Shown here one piece after another: positions 16,844 to 24,421 of a stretch of 64,000 nt of DNA. The position numbers were made by a program, and so were the translations under genes. The notes beneath the pieces were generated by a model. It had not been told where the DNA came from. It searched no databases and saw only the letters and a program-made list of their open reading frames with translations. Positions within the stretch are counted from its first letter, which is position 1. The number at the start of each line of letters is the position of its first letter. Source of the stretch: Collinsella sp. AF25-2LB (GTDB taxonomy: Bacteria; Actinomycetota; Coriobacteriia; Coriobacteriales; Coriobacteriaceae). The stretch lies in NCBI RefSeq assembly GCF_003458415.1, contig NZ_QRUF01000002.1, positions 62,285 to 126,284 on the forward strand, written 5' to 3'.

Positions 16844-17974
16844 ATGTCTGAGTTTGCTGCCGGTCCTGCCGGTCGTATCGAGCGTGTCCGTGCCCTGATG
16901 GTCGAGCGTGGCTACGACGCCATCGTGGTGCGCGACGAGGCCAACCTTCGTTGGCTTACGGGTGTGAAGGGCGTCTTCGACTACACCTTCGAGTTCCCGC
17001 ACGCTGCGTTTATTACGGCCGACCAGTGCCTGTTCCATACCGACTCGCGCTACCTCAACAGCTTTGAGGAGAACACGCCCGCCGGCAGCCCTTGGGTCTA
17101 CGACATGGATGAGGGCACCATCCCCGGTTGGGTCGCCGGCAAGATCGCGGCCAACAAATGCCGCGTCTGCGCTGTCGAGGACGATATGCAGATTAATTTC
17201 TACCAGGGTATTCAGCGCGGCCTGGAGGACCGCTCCGTCGCCTGTATGTTGCCGCTGATGCACGACGACATCCGCAAGATGCGCGCCATCAAGGACGCCG
17301 AGGAGATCGAGCTCATGCGCCATGCGCAGTCGATCACCGATGCCGCCTTCCAGCACATGCTCGGCTTTATTAAGCCCGGTATGACCGAGAAGCAGGTACG
17401 CAACGAGCTCGAGAACTTTATGTTCGCCAACGGTGCCGACAGCCTGGCCTTCGGTTCCATCGTCGCGAGCGGCCCCAACACCGCCAACCCGCATGCCGTC
17501 CCGAGCGACCGCGTGATCGAGAAGGGCGACTTTGTCCTGATGGACTACGGCGCGGGATACTGCGACTACCGCTCCGACATGACTCGTACCGTCGTGATGG
17601 GCGAGCCCACCCAGGAGCAGCTCGACCTGTACGCGCTCGTGCGCCGTACGCACGAGGAGTGCGTCGCCGCCATCCATCCGGGCGTCGAGGGCAACGACAT
17701 CTTCAAGCTCTCCAAGAAGATCATCGGCGATGCCGGCTATGGCGATTACTATAACCATGGCCTGGGCCACGGTGTCGGTATCGATATCCACGAGCTGCCC
17801 AACTTCAACCGCAGCAAGAACACCATCGAGGTCGGCTCGGTTATCACCATGGAGCCCGGCGTCTACCTGCCCGGCGTGGGCGGCGTGCGCCTGGAGGACT
17901 ATGGCGTGGTCACCGAGAACGGCTACGAGCCCTTCACCAAGACCCCGCACGACCTGCACGTTATCGACTGCTAG
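16844..17974 (+). CDS. M24 family Xaa-Pro aminopeptidase
   Basis: 376 residues, ATG 16844 behind AAGAAAGGA. An N-terminal creatinase-like domain (about 10-140) is followed by the pita-bread domain with all five metal ligands: the two Asp in LMDYGAGYCDYRSDMTRT, His in GLGHGVG, Glu in TMEPGVYL and Glu in VRLEDYG. It removes an N-terminal residue before proline, in the cytoplasm. The position immediately upstream of efp is widespread in Gram-positive bacteria. Confidence 0.93.
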   Translation: MSEFAAGPAGRIERVRALMVERGYDAIVVRDEANLRWLTGVKGVFDYTFEFPHAAFITADQCLFHTDSRYLNSFEENTPAGSPWVYDMDEGTIPGWVAGKIAANKCRVCAVEDDMQINFYQGIQRGLEDRSVACMLPLMHDDIRKMRAIKDAEEIELMRHAQSITDAAFQHMLGFIKPGMTEKQVRNELENFMFANGADSLAFGSIVASGPNTANPHAVPSDRVIEKGDFVLMDYGAGYCDYRSDMTRTVVMGEPTQEQLDLYALVRRTHEECVAAIHPGVEGNDIFKLSKKIIGDAGYGDYYNHGLGHGVGIDIHELPNFNRSKNTIEVGSVITMEPGVYLPGVGGVRLEDYGVVTENGYEPFTKTPHDLHVIDC

Positions 17975-17998
17975 TCTACTTCGGTAGATAGTTTGGGG

Positions 17999-18040
17999 CG
18001 GGGCGTCCGGATCGATTCGGACGCCCCGCGTTCTCTTTTT
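17999..18040 (+). terminator. Intrinsic terminator after M24 peptidase
   Basis: An 11-bp stem, CGGGGCGTCCG (17999-18009) with 18018-18028, is followed by a T-rich tract (TTCTCTTTTT). Confidence 0.9.
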
Positions 18041-18071
18041 ATGCGCTCGCCGCAGGCGCCGTCTGCAAGTG

Positions 18072-18077
18072 TATAAT
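18072..18077 (+). promoter_or_regulatory. Probable -10 box for efp
   Basis: A perfect TATAAT lies 58 nt before the efp ATG and just after the upstream terminator. No good -35 hexamer is seen at the expected distance. Confidence 0.45.
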
Positions 18078-18134
18078 TTCTATCGTATGTAATTTGGACG
18101 CTTGTGCGTTCTGCCCATAACAAGAAAGGTCGCT

Positions 18135-18698
18135 ATGCCTACCATTTCTACCGCCGACTTCAAGAACGGCCTCGGTCTCCGCATCAAGGACAAGGTCTAC
18201 ACCATCGTCGAGTTCCAGCATGTCAAGCCGGGCAAGGGCGGCGCGTTTGTGCGCTACAAGACCCGCGACATCAAGAGCGGCCGCGTCGTCGAGAACACCT
18301 GCAACGCCGGCACCAAGTTCGAGAGCGTCATGCTCACCACCCGTGAGTTCCAGTACCTCTACAACGATGGCACCGACTACATCTTCATGGACAACGAGTC
18401 CTATGAGCAGGTTCCCGTTCCCGAGGACATGGTGGGCGAGAACTCCAAGTGGCTGCGCGAGAACGACATCTGCCAGCTGCTCTTCGCCGACGATGAGCTC
18501 ATGGGCGTGACCCCGCCGATGTTCATCGAGACCACTATCGTCCAAACTGACCCGGGCTTTAAGGGCGACACCGTCCAGGGTTCCACCAAGCCGGCCACGA
18601 TCGACACCGGCGCTGTTATCCAGGTCCCCATGTACCTCAATGAGGGCGAGGTCATCAAGGTTGACACCCGCGACGGCAAGTTCGTCTCCCGCGTCTAG
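18135..18698 (+). CDS. efp: Elongation factor P
   Basis: 187 residues, ATG 18135 behind AAGAAAGG. It has the three beta-barrel domains of EF-P, with the loop KPGKGGAF placing Lys34 at the position that is modified or contacts the peptidyl-tRNA end in other bacteria. The C-terminal GDTVQGSTKPATIDTGA and KVDTRDGKFVSRV are family signatures. It rescues ribosomes stalled at polyproline. No EpmA/EpmB or rhamnosylation gene is adjacent. Confidence 0.96.
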   Translation: MPTISTADFKNGLGLRIKDKVYTIVEFQHVKPGKGGAFVRYKTRDIKSGRVVENTCNAGTKFESVMLTTREFQYLYNDGTDYIFMDNESYEQVPVPEDMVGENSKWLRENDICQLLFADDELMGVTPPMFIETTIVQTDPGFKGDTVQGSTKPATIDTGAVIQVPMYLNEGEVIKVDTRDGKFVSRV

Positions 18699-18722
18699 CA
18701 ACCAACTCTTCTAGGAGGATTC

Positions 18723-19085
18723 ATGCCCCAGGAAATCAAGATTGACGGCATCGGCATTTCGCCCGATGTTCTGACCGCCATCGTCTCGCGCGCCGTGTCC
18801 GATGTCGAGGGCATCGCCTCCGTTGGCGTCAAGGACCTTGCCACCAACCTTGTCTCCATGATGCTCTCGTCCAAGGCCCCGGCTTCCGAGCCGGCGGTCG
18901 AGGCCGAGGTCGTCGGCGACAAGCTCGCACTTACCGTGCGTGTCGTGGTGTTCTTTGGCTATCCGTTCAAGAAACTCGCCGAGGCCGTTCGCGCCGCCGT
19001 GGTCGCCGCCATCGATGCCCAGGTGGGCGTTGAGGTCGAGCGCGTTGACGTTTGCATCGACGGCCTCGTTTTCCCCAAGGAGTAA
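18723..19085 (+). CDS. Asp23/Gls24 family envelope stress protein
   Basis: 120 residues, ATG 18723 behind TAGGAGG. IGISPDVLTAIVSRAVSDVEGIASVGV is the characteristic Asp23 opening and the alternating hydrophobic second half fits the alpha/beta fold. Members polymerise near the membrane and respond to cell-wall or alkaline stress. In many Gram-positives a member (YqhY) sits just before nusB, exactly as here. Confidence 0.88.
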   Translation: MPQEIKIDGIGISPDVLTAIVSRAVSDVEGIASVGVKDLATNLVSMMLSSKAPASEPAVEAEVVGDKLALTVRVVVFFGYPFKKLAEAVRAAVVAAIDAQVGVEVERVDVCIDGLVFPKE

Positions 19086-19088
19086 CCT

Positions 19089-19676
19089 TTGAGCCTTAAG
19101 GTTTATCGCGGGCGTACGCTTGCCCGCAGTCAGGCGCTGCAGCTGCTGTTCCAGGCCGAGGCCACGGACAGCCCGCTCGAGCGCGTCCTCGAGGGTGATT
19201 TCCTGATTTCGAAGGGTCCCCTCGACCCCTATGCGCTGGAGCTGTGCCGCGGTGCCTACGAGCATATCGACCGCATCGACTGCGCTCTGCGTTCCGTTGC
19301 CAAGAACTGGGATCTTATGCGCATGCCCGGCGCCGACCGCAATCTGCTGCGTATCGCCGTTTACGAGATGCGTTTCCTCACCGACGAGGAGGTCTCGGAC
19401 GCCATCGTGATCAACGAGGCCGTCGAGCTTGCTAAGGCCTATGGCACCGACCAGTCCGCGTCGTTCGTCAACGGCGTGCTGGGCAAGATCGCTCGCAGCG
19501 AGGAGCTGCCGGGCGAGGACCTGTACCAAGAACTGCTGGCCGAAGATCGCGCTCGCGAGGAGGCACAGGCTGCCGAGGCTGCCGCAAAGGTTGCAGCTGC
19601 TCAGGCCGAGGCTGGCGTGCTGGCCGAGGGCGCGGACGCTGCTGAGGCCGTCGAGGCCGACTCCGTCGAGGAGTAG
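19089..19676 (+). CDS. nusB: Transcription antitermination factor NusB
   Basis: 195 residues with a TTG start at 19089, three nt after the Asp23 stop. The NusB helical domain (about 8-140) has ARSQALQLLFQAE, the RNLLRIAVYEM helix and VINEAVELAKAYG. With NusE/S10 it binds boxA RNA in rRNA leaders. The last ~50 residues form an Ala/Glu-rich, probably disordered tail not needed for the fold. Confidence 0.93.
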   Translation: MSLKVYRGRTLARSQALQLLFQAEATDSPLERVLEGDFLISKGPLDPYALELCRGAYEHIDRIDCALRSVAKNWDLMRMPGADRNLLRIAVYEMRFLTDEEVSDAIVINEAVELAKAYGTDQSASFVNGVLGKIARSEELPGEDLYQELLAEDRAREEAQAAEAAAKVAAAQAEAGVLAEGADAAEAVEADSVEE

Positions 19677-19678
19677 TC

Positions 19679-19918
19679 ATGCCAGAGGGTTCTGTCCGCA
19701 ACTTTGACGAGATCTCGGACCGTTTGGATCAGATCATCGCTACCGTTCGCTCCAAGGATACCTCCTTGGAGCGTTCGCTCGATCTGTTTGACGAGGCGAT
19801 TGAGCTGGGCTCCCGTGCGGTCGACATGGTCGACAAGTTTGAGCTGACGCCGCGTGAGGCCGACAAGCTCGAGCAGGAATACGATGAGGATGCGGCAAAC
19901 GAATCCCAGGATAGCTAG
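19679..19918 (+). CDS. xseB: Exodeoxyribonuclease VII small subunit
   Basis: 79 residues, ATG 19679 two nt after nusB. The helical hairpin (NFDEISDRLDQIIATVRSKD, LERSLDLFDEAIELGSRAVDMV) and acidic C-terminus are typical of XseB, which packs many copies around XseA to degrade single-stranded DNA. The large subunit xseA, usually the preceding gene, is not in this window. Confidence 0.88.
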   Translation: MPEGSVRNFDEISDRLDQIIATVRSKDTSLERSLDLFDEAIELGSRAVDMVDKFELTPREADKLEQEYDEDAANESQDS

Positions 19919-19944
19919 GCCGCATCTCCGGATACGAATGGTTG

Positions 19945-20757
19945 ATGGCATTCATGAAACGCGTGCGTCTTGATGACGAACTGATTTCACAGGGCATCTG
20001 CGCCGATCGCGCGGATGCCCTTCGCACTCTTATGGCTGGCTTGGTCTCGAGTGGCGGCGAGCGCTTGACTTCGCCGGGCCTTAAGGTGACCCCGGGCCTG
20101 CCGTTGCACGTGAAGGGGCGCATTCCCTATGTTGGCCGCGGCGGTCTTAAGCTCGAAGGCGCGCTTGATACGTTTGGTATCAATCCGACGGGCCTTGCCT
20201 GTCTGGATGTGGGCTGCTCTACCGGCGGCTTTACCGATTGCCTGCTCAAGCGCGGAGCTGCGACCGTTGTCTCGGTGGACGTTGGTCGCGCCCAGTTCGA
20301 TTGGTCGTTACGTCAGGACGATCGCGTGACGCTGCATGAGCGCACAAACGTGACGCAGCTGCCTGAGCTTGGCTATGCCGGCGCCATCGACCTGGCTGTG
20401 TGTGATGTCTCGTTTACCAGCATCGCGAACATTATCGATGCGGTGCTGGCGTGCCTGGCGCCTACGGGTGCATTCTGCACACTCGTAAAGCCGCAGTTTG
20501 AGGCTCCGGCGGCGTTGGTGGGCGAGGGCGGCATTGTGACCGATCCCGCCGTGCGATGCGATACACTCGTGGCGGCGGTTGAGCTCTTTGCTGCCAAGGG
20601 CCTGTTCCCGGTCGATGTGTGCGTGTCACCCATTCATGGTGCCAAGGGCAACGTTGAGTTTTTCCTGTACGGCACGAGATTTGACCCCGGCGACCGCACG
20701 CAAGACGAGCTGCAATCCCAGGTATCGGTTTTGAGCGAGAAAGCTGCAACGCTATGA
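19945..20757 (+). CDS. tlyA: TlyA family rRNA 2'-O-methyltransferase / hemolysin-like
   Basis: About 270 residues from ATG 19945 (ATG 19954 is also possible). An N-terminal S4 domain (VRLDDELISQGICADR) is followed by an FtsJ-type Rossmann methyltransferase: YVGRGGLKLEGAL, LDVGCSTGGFTDCLL (SAM site), and the K-D-K-E-type catalytic set including VKPQFE. TlyA methylates 16S and 23S rRNA and influences capreomycin sensitivity in mycobacteria. tlyA-nadK-recN is a standard Gram-positive order. Confidence 0.92.
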   Translation: MAFMKRVRLDDELISQGICADRADALRTLMAGLVSSGGERLTSPGLKVTPGLPLHVKGRIPYVGRGGLKLEGALDTFGINPTGLACLDVGCSTGGFTDCLLKRGAATVVSVDVGRAQFDWSLRQDDRVTLHERTNVTQLPELGYAGAIDLAVCDVSFTSIANIIDAVLACLAPTGAFCTLVKPQFEAPAALVGEGGIVTDPAVRCDTLVAAVELFAAKGLFPVDVCVSPIHGAKGNVEFFLYGTRFDPGDRTQDELQSQVSVLSEKAATL

Positions 20758-21614
20758 AGGTCTTTCTGGTTCCCAATTACTACAAGCAAGAGGCGGTCGA
20801 GAGCGGCCTGATGCTCGAGCTTTGGCTGACGCGCCAGGGCTATGAGGTCGCATGGGCTGCCGACCAGCGATCGAAGATTCAAAGCACGCCTGATATTGAC
20901 GGCTCCGATCTGGTCATTACGCTCGGCGGCGACGGCACGCTGCTGCGCGCTGCCCGCATCCTCAACCATCGCGAGATTCCTATCCTCGGTCTTTCCTATG
21001 GTCACCTGGGCTTTTTAACTGCTGCGAGCCCCGAGGAGCGCGACATTCTGCAGGTCGTGAGCGACGCCCTTTCCGGCGAGCTGCACGTGAGCCGTCGCGC
21101 CACCATCGCTGCGGATATCGTGTCCGTGCGCGAAGACGGTACGAAGGATGTCGTGCGCACCTTCGCCCTCAACGACATGGCGCTTACCCGCGGTCCGCTG
21201 TCCGATATGGTCGAGTTCGACATCACGGTGTCGGGCCACCATATCGATCGACTGCGTGGCGACGGCGTGGTCGTGTCCACGGCGACTGGTTCTACGGGTT
21301 ACGCACTCAGTGCCGGTGGCCCCATCGTGAGCCCCGACTATACGGGCATGGTCTGCGTACCCATTGCGCCGCACACCATTCAGGCCCGTGCCTTCTTGAC
21401 TTCGCCGAGTGATGTCGTCGAAATCTTTATGTCCGATGATCGTCCGAGCGTTCCGGCGATCGCTATCGATGGACAGTTTATTACCTGCGACGGCACGGTC
21501 GAGAGCGTGGCCGTGCGCCGAGGCCCCGGCGATGTGCTGCTGCTCGATTACGGCCCCGAGAGCTTCTATAACTCGGTGAGCCGCGTATTCTACGGAGTCC
21601 GTCATGATCGATGA
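20754..21614 (+). CDS. nadK: NAD kinase
   Basis: 286 residues, ATG overlapping the tlyA stop by 4 nt. GGDGTLLRAAR is the ATP/NAD-kinase signature, followed by NDMALTRG and TGSTGYALSAGGPIV, which bind the NAD ribose and phosphate. It makes NADP from NAD and ATP or polyphosphate. Confidence 0.95.
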   Translation: MKVFLVPNYYKQEAVESGLMLELWLTRQGYEVAWAADQRSKIQSTPDIDGSDLVITLGGDGTLLRAARILNHREIPILGLSYGHLGFLTAASPEERDILQVVSDALSGELHVSRRATIAADIVSVREDGTKDVVRTFALNDMALTRGPLSDMVEFDITVSGHHIDRLRGDGVVVSTATGSTGYALSAGGPIVSPDYTGMVCVPIAPHTIQARAFLTSPSDVVEIFMSDDRPSVPAIAIDGQFITCDGTVESVAVRRGPGDVLLLDYGPESFYNSVSRVFYGVRHDR

Positions 21615-23232
21615 GCTGCAGGTTTCTAACATTGCACTCATTCGCGAGGCGACGCTGGTGCCGAGTGCCGGCCTGACTGTCCTGACTGGCGAGACCGGCG
21701 CCGGCAAGACCGCGCTGCTCTCGGCCCTCAAGCTTATTTTGGGCGAGCGCGCGGATTCGTCGACGGTGCGCGAGGGCGAGACGCTGGCGAGCGTCGAGGC
21801 ACGCCTGTTTGACGGCCCGCACGACACGGAGGGCTTCACGGTCCAGCGCAGCCTTTCTGCCGAGGGCCGCAGCCGCGTGAAGATTGACGGCCGCATCGCC
21901 AGTGTGCGCGAGCTTTCGGAGTGCGTTGGCGTGATGATGGATCTGTGCGGCCAGCACGAGCACCAGCGCTTGCTCGATCCGGCGCATCACGTTGCGATGG
22001 TCGATGCGTGGGCGGGGCGCTCTGCGCTCGAGGCGCTGGATGTGTACCGCGCCTGCTTTAAGGCATCGCGCGCTGCCGCCAAGGAGGTTCGGCGTGTCGA
22101 AGAGGCCTCGCGTGCGCAGGGGAGTCGTGTCGAGGAGGCGCGCTTCGCCCTGGAGCGCATTGCCGAGGTCGACCCCAGGCCGGGTGAGTATGAGGAACTC
22201 GAACAACTGCTGCCGCGCTCCGAACATGCCGAGGTACTGGTTGCCACGGCTAATGATGCCCATGCATCGCTTGCTGCCGAAGGGGGAGCGCTCGATGCCG
22301 TGAACAGCGCCGTGGCAGAGCTTTCCCGAATGGCTACCGTCGATCGCAAACTGGGCGATATTGCCGATGCGCTTTCGGATGCCTGTATCTCCCTTGAGGA
22401 TTGCGCGAACGAGCTTCGTGCCTATCGTGATGGCGTCGCCTTCGACCCGCGCGAGCTCGCTCGCATGCGTGAGCGGTATTCCGACCTCAAGGGCCTGTTG
22501 CGTCAGTGGGGTCCCACCATGGACGATGTTTTTGCCATGCGCGAACGCTCACAAGAGTTGCTGTCTCTGGTCGATGATGGCGATGAACAGATCAAAAAGG
22601 CGCGTGAGGCACTCGGGAGCGCCGAGCGCGAGTTGTTTGCCGCCGCCAAGGCACTTAAGCGCGCGCGGAATACCGCAGCCCCGCGCTTTTGCCACGAGGT
22701 CGGCCGTCAGATGGCGCGCCTGGAGATGGGTGGCGCCGAGCTCGTCTGGGAGTCGCGCGATCTTCCGCGTGCTGAGTGGACGCCCGTTGGTCCTTCGAGC
22801 TACGAGCTGCTATACCGCAGCGGTGCCGGTTTGACGCCGCGTCCCCTGCGTCGAATTGCGTCGGGCGGCGAGCTCAGCCGCGTCATGCTGGCAAGCAAGG
22901 TTGTCCTCGGTAACGCGGACGGTGTCGATACGCTGGTGTTTGACGAGGTCGATGCTGGTGTCGGTGGCTCCACGGCGCGTGCTCTCGCGGGCGTGCTGGC
23001 AGATCTCGCCGCTACGCATCAGGTGATTGTCGTAACCCACTTGGCGCAGGTCGCCGTCATGGCCGACAAACATTATGTTGTCAGTAAGGAACCGGGCGAT
23101 GTTCCCCAGACGCATTTGGACGAGGTGACCGGCGAAGCGCGTACCGCCGAGATCGCCCGCATGTTGAGCGGCGATCAATCGGAGGCAAGCTTGGCCCACG
23201 CAAAGCAGATGCTCAAAGAAGCTCGAGGTTAG
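21604..23232 (+). CDS. recN: DNA repair protein RecN
   Basis: 542 residues, ATG 21604 overlapping nadK by 11 nt. An SMC-like ATPase: Walker A TGETGAGKTALL at the N-terminus, QHEHQRLL (RecN motif), a coiled-coil middle (about 150-370), the signature RIASGGELSRVMLASK and Walker B LVFDEVDAGVGG at the C-terminus. It gathers and tethers DNA ends in double-strand break repair. Confidence 0.95.
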   Translation: MIDELQVSNIALIREATLVPSAGLTVLTGETGAGKTALLSALKLILGERADSSTVREGETLASVEARLFDGPHDTEGFTVQRSLSAEGRSRVKIDGRIASVRELSECVGVMMDLCGQHEHQRLLDPAHHVAMVDAWAGRSALEALDVYRACFKASRAAAKEVRRVEEASRAQGSRVEEARFALERIAEVDPRPGEYEELEQLLPRSEHAEVLVATANDAHASLAAEGGALDAVNSAVAELSRMATVDRKLGDIADALSDACISLEDCANELRAYRDGVAFDPRELARMRERYSDLKGLLRQWGPTMDDVFAMRERSQELLSLVDDGDEQIKKAREALGSAERELFAAAKALKRARNTAAPRFCHEVGRQMARLEMGGAELVWESRDLPRAEWTPVGPSSYELLYRSGAGLTPRPLRRIASGGELSRVMLASKVVLGNADGVDTLVFDEVDAGVGGSTARALAGVLADLAATHQVIVVTHLAQVAVMADKHYVVSKEPGDVPQTHLDEVTGEARTAEIARMLSGDQSEASLAHAKQMLKEARG

Positions 23233-23251
23233 GTCGTATTAGCGGTGTTGA

Positions 23252-23282
23252 TGGGACAAAATAGACTGAAATTTTTGTCCCA
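23252..23282. terminator. Bidirectional terminator between recN and rpiR
   Basis: TGGGACAAAAT (23252-23262) pairs with ATTTTTGTCCCA (23271-23282) with one bulge. A- and T-runs within the stem give U-rich ends on both strands, suiting the convergent genes. Confidence 0.75.
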
Positions 23283-23291
23283 CTACGCGTT

Positions 23292-24149
23292 TTACTCAAC
23301 GACCTTATCCGGCTGGATGAGCTCCTCGTAGTAGCTGATATGTTCGCGAGCGTCTTCAATCTCGGGCAGCAGGAAGTTGTAGATGACTTCGATGATCATC
23401 GTGGCACTGATCTTAGAGAACGCAAAGTCGCCTGTCGTCAGCAGCGCTTCGTGGTTGACGGTATTAAAAGTGTAGTCTGCCAGACGCGCGAGCGGGGATT
23501 TGCTGTCGCTGCTTATGACGACTACGGTTGCGCCGCAGTTGCGAGCCGCTTTTGCCATACGATTCAATCGGCGCGATTTGCCGGAGTTTGAGATTAGCAC
23601 GATGACGTCACCCGGTCGTAACGTGAGCGCAAAGCCGATTGATGTCTCGCTAATGGTGCTCGCCATGCAACGCAGGCCCAGCTGCGAAAACTTAAACGTC
23701 GCATCGAGCGCGACCGCGTTCGTATTGCCCACAGCTGCAAACTCAATAACCCCTGCATGCTTAAGGGCATGCACAACAGCCGCCAGCGTATCGTGGTCGA
23801 TCCCGTCGATGGTCGCATTAAGCTCGCTCACCTTGGCAGCCAGGATGTTCTTGAGGCTCTGCTCCATATTATCGAGCGAGACCTCGTCAGTCAGGCCCTC
23901 GTTGCGCTGGCTTTCCAAATCCCTCGCCAACGAAAACTGAAAGCTGCGGAAGCTGCCAAAGCCAAGCTTGCGGCAGAAGCGCGAAACGGTCGCCTCGGAC
24001 GTGGCGGCGGCGCGCGAGAGCTGAGCGGCCGTGAGGCGCGGCGCCTCGGACTGGTGCTCCAATATATAGTCGACAATGCGCTGCTCGGACTCGCTGTATC
24101 CCTGATGGGTGCTTATGAGGGAAAGTGCGCTCTTGCTACTATCGGTCAT
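23292..24149 (-). CDS. RpiR/MurR family transcriptional regulator
   Basis: 285 residues, start at 24149 (MTDSSK) behind AGGAGCC. The N-terminal HTH_6 domain (LTAAQLSRAAATSEATVSRFCRKLGFGSFRSFQ) is followed by a SIS sugar-phosphate isomerase domain (IEFAAVGNTNAVA, VIVLISNSGKSRRLNRMAKAARNCGATVVVIS). Such regulators sense phosphosugars. It is transcribed away from the fructose PTS genes, so it probably senses fructose-1-phosphate or a related ester and controls fruA onwards. This link rests on position. Confidence 0.88.
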   Translation of the reverse strand: MTDSSKSALSLISTHQGYSESEQRIVDYILEHQSEAPRLTAAQLSRAAATSEATVSRFCRKLGFGSFRSFQFSLARDLESQRNEGLTDEVSLDNMEQSLKNILAAKVSELNATIDGIDHDTLAAVVHALKHAGVIEFAAVGNTNAVALDATFKFSQLGLRCMASTISETSIGFALTLRPGDVIVLISNSGKSRRLNRMAKAARNCGATVVVISSDSKSPLARLADYTFNTVNHEALLTTGDFAFSKISATMIIEVIYNFLLPEIEDAREHISYYEELIQPDKVVE

Positions 24150-24171
24150 GGATGGCTCCTGGTTGGCATGA

Positions 24172-24187
24172 AAATCAAATTTGATTT
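24172..24187. promoter_or_regulatory. 16-bp perfect palindrome upstream of rpiR, candidate operator
   Basis: AAATCAAATTTGATTT is its own reverse complement. Outer TGGCAT and ATGCCA arms extend the dyad with a 1-nt offset (about 24165-24197). It lies directly in front of the regulator gene, so autoregulation is likely. Confidence 0.55.
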
Positions 24188-24251
24188 GCAATGCCATAGT
24201 ATACGGGCATTTCCAATTACAAGATACACCTTGCCGTTTCAAGTGTTGATG

Positions 24252-24294
24252 GTAAACTTTCACCTACCGTTTACGGTTATGAAAGAACCTTTCA
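24252..24294. promoter_or_regulatory. Dyads in rpiR-fruA intergenic region
   Basis: Two dyads lie side by side: GTAAAC (24252-24257) with GTTTAC (24269-24274), and TGAAAG (24280-24285) with CTTTCA (24289-24294) around AAC. CTTTCACC also occurs twice as a direct repeat. They are candidate sites for RpiR or a carbon-catabolite regulator in front of fruA. Confidence 0.45.
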
Positions 24295-24360
24295 CCGGAG
24301 AATTGCACCTTGTCTCTTCTCACGCGGACGGTAGGTTGGTATCTTTCAGTTGTGGAAAAA

Positions 24361-24400
24361 CGCGCATCGAAGCGCGTGTAGGGGAGCGCCCGCGGGCGCT
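24361..24400 (+). promoter_or_regulatory. Two GC hairpins in fruA leader
   Basis: CGCGC (24361-24365) pairs with GCGCG (24372-24376), and the 16-nt perfect palindrome AGCGCCCGCGGGCGCT covers 24385-24400. The strong ribosome site AAGGAGGG starts 10 nt later. They may protect the 5' end or modulate translation. Confidence 0.4.
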
Positions 24401-24421
24401 GTACTCAAGAAGGAGGGACAC

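Noticed and set aside
19829..19918. Possible frameshift at the end of xseB
   Set aside because: 79 residues with an acidic tail is a normal XseB length; no sign of truncation.
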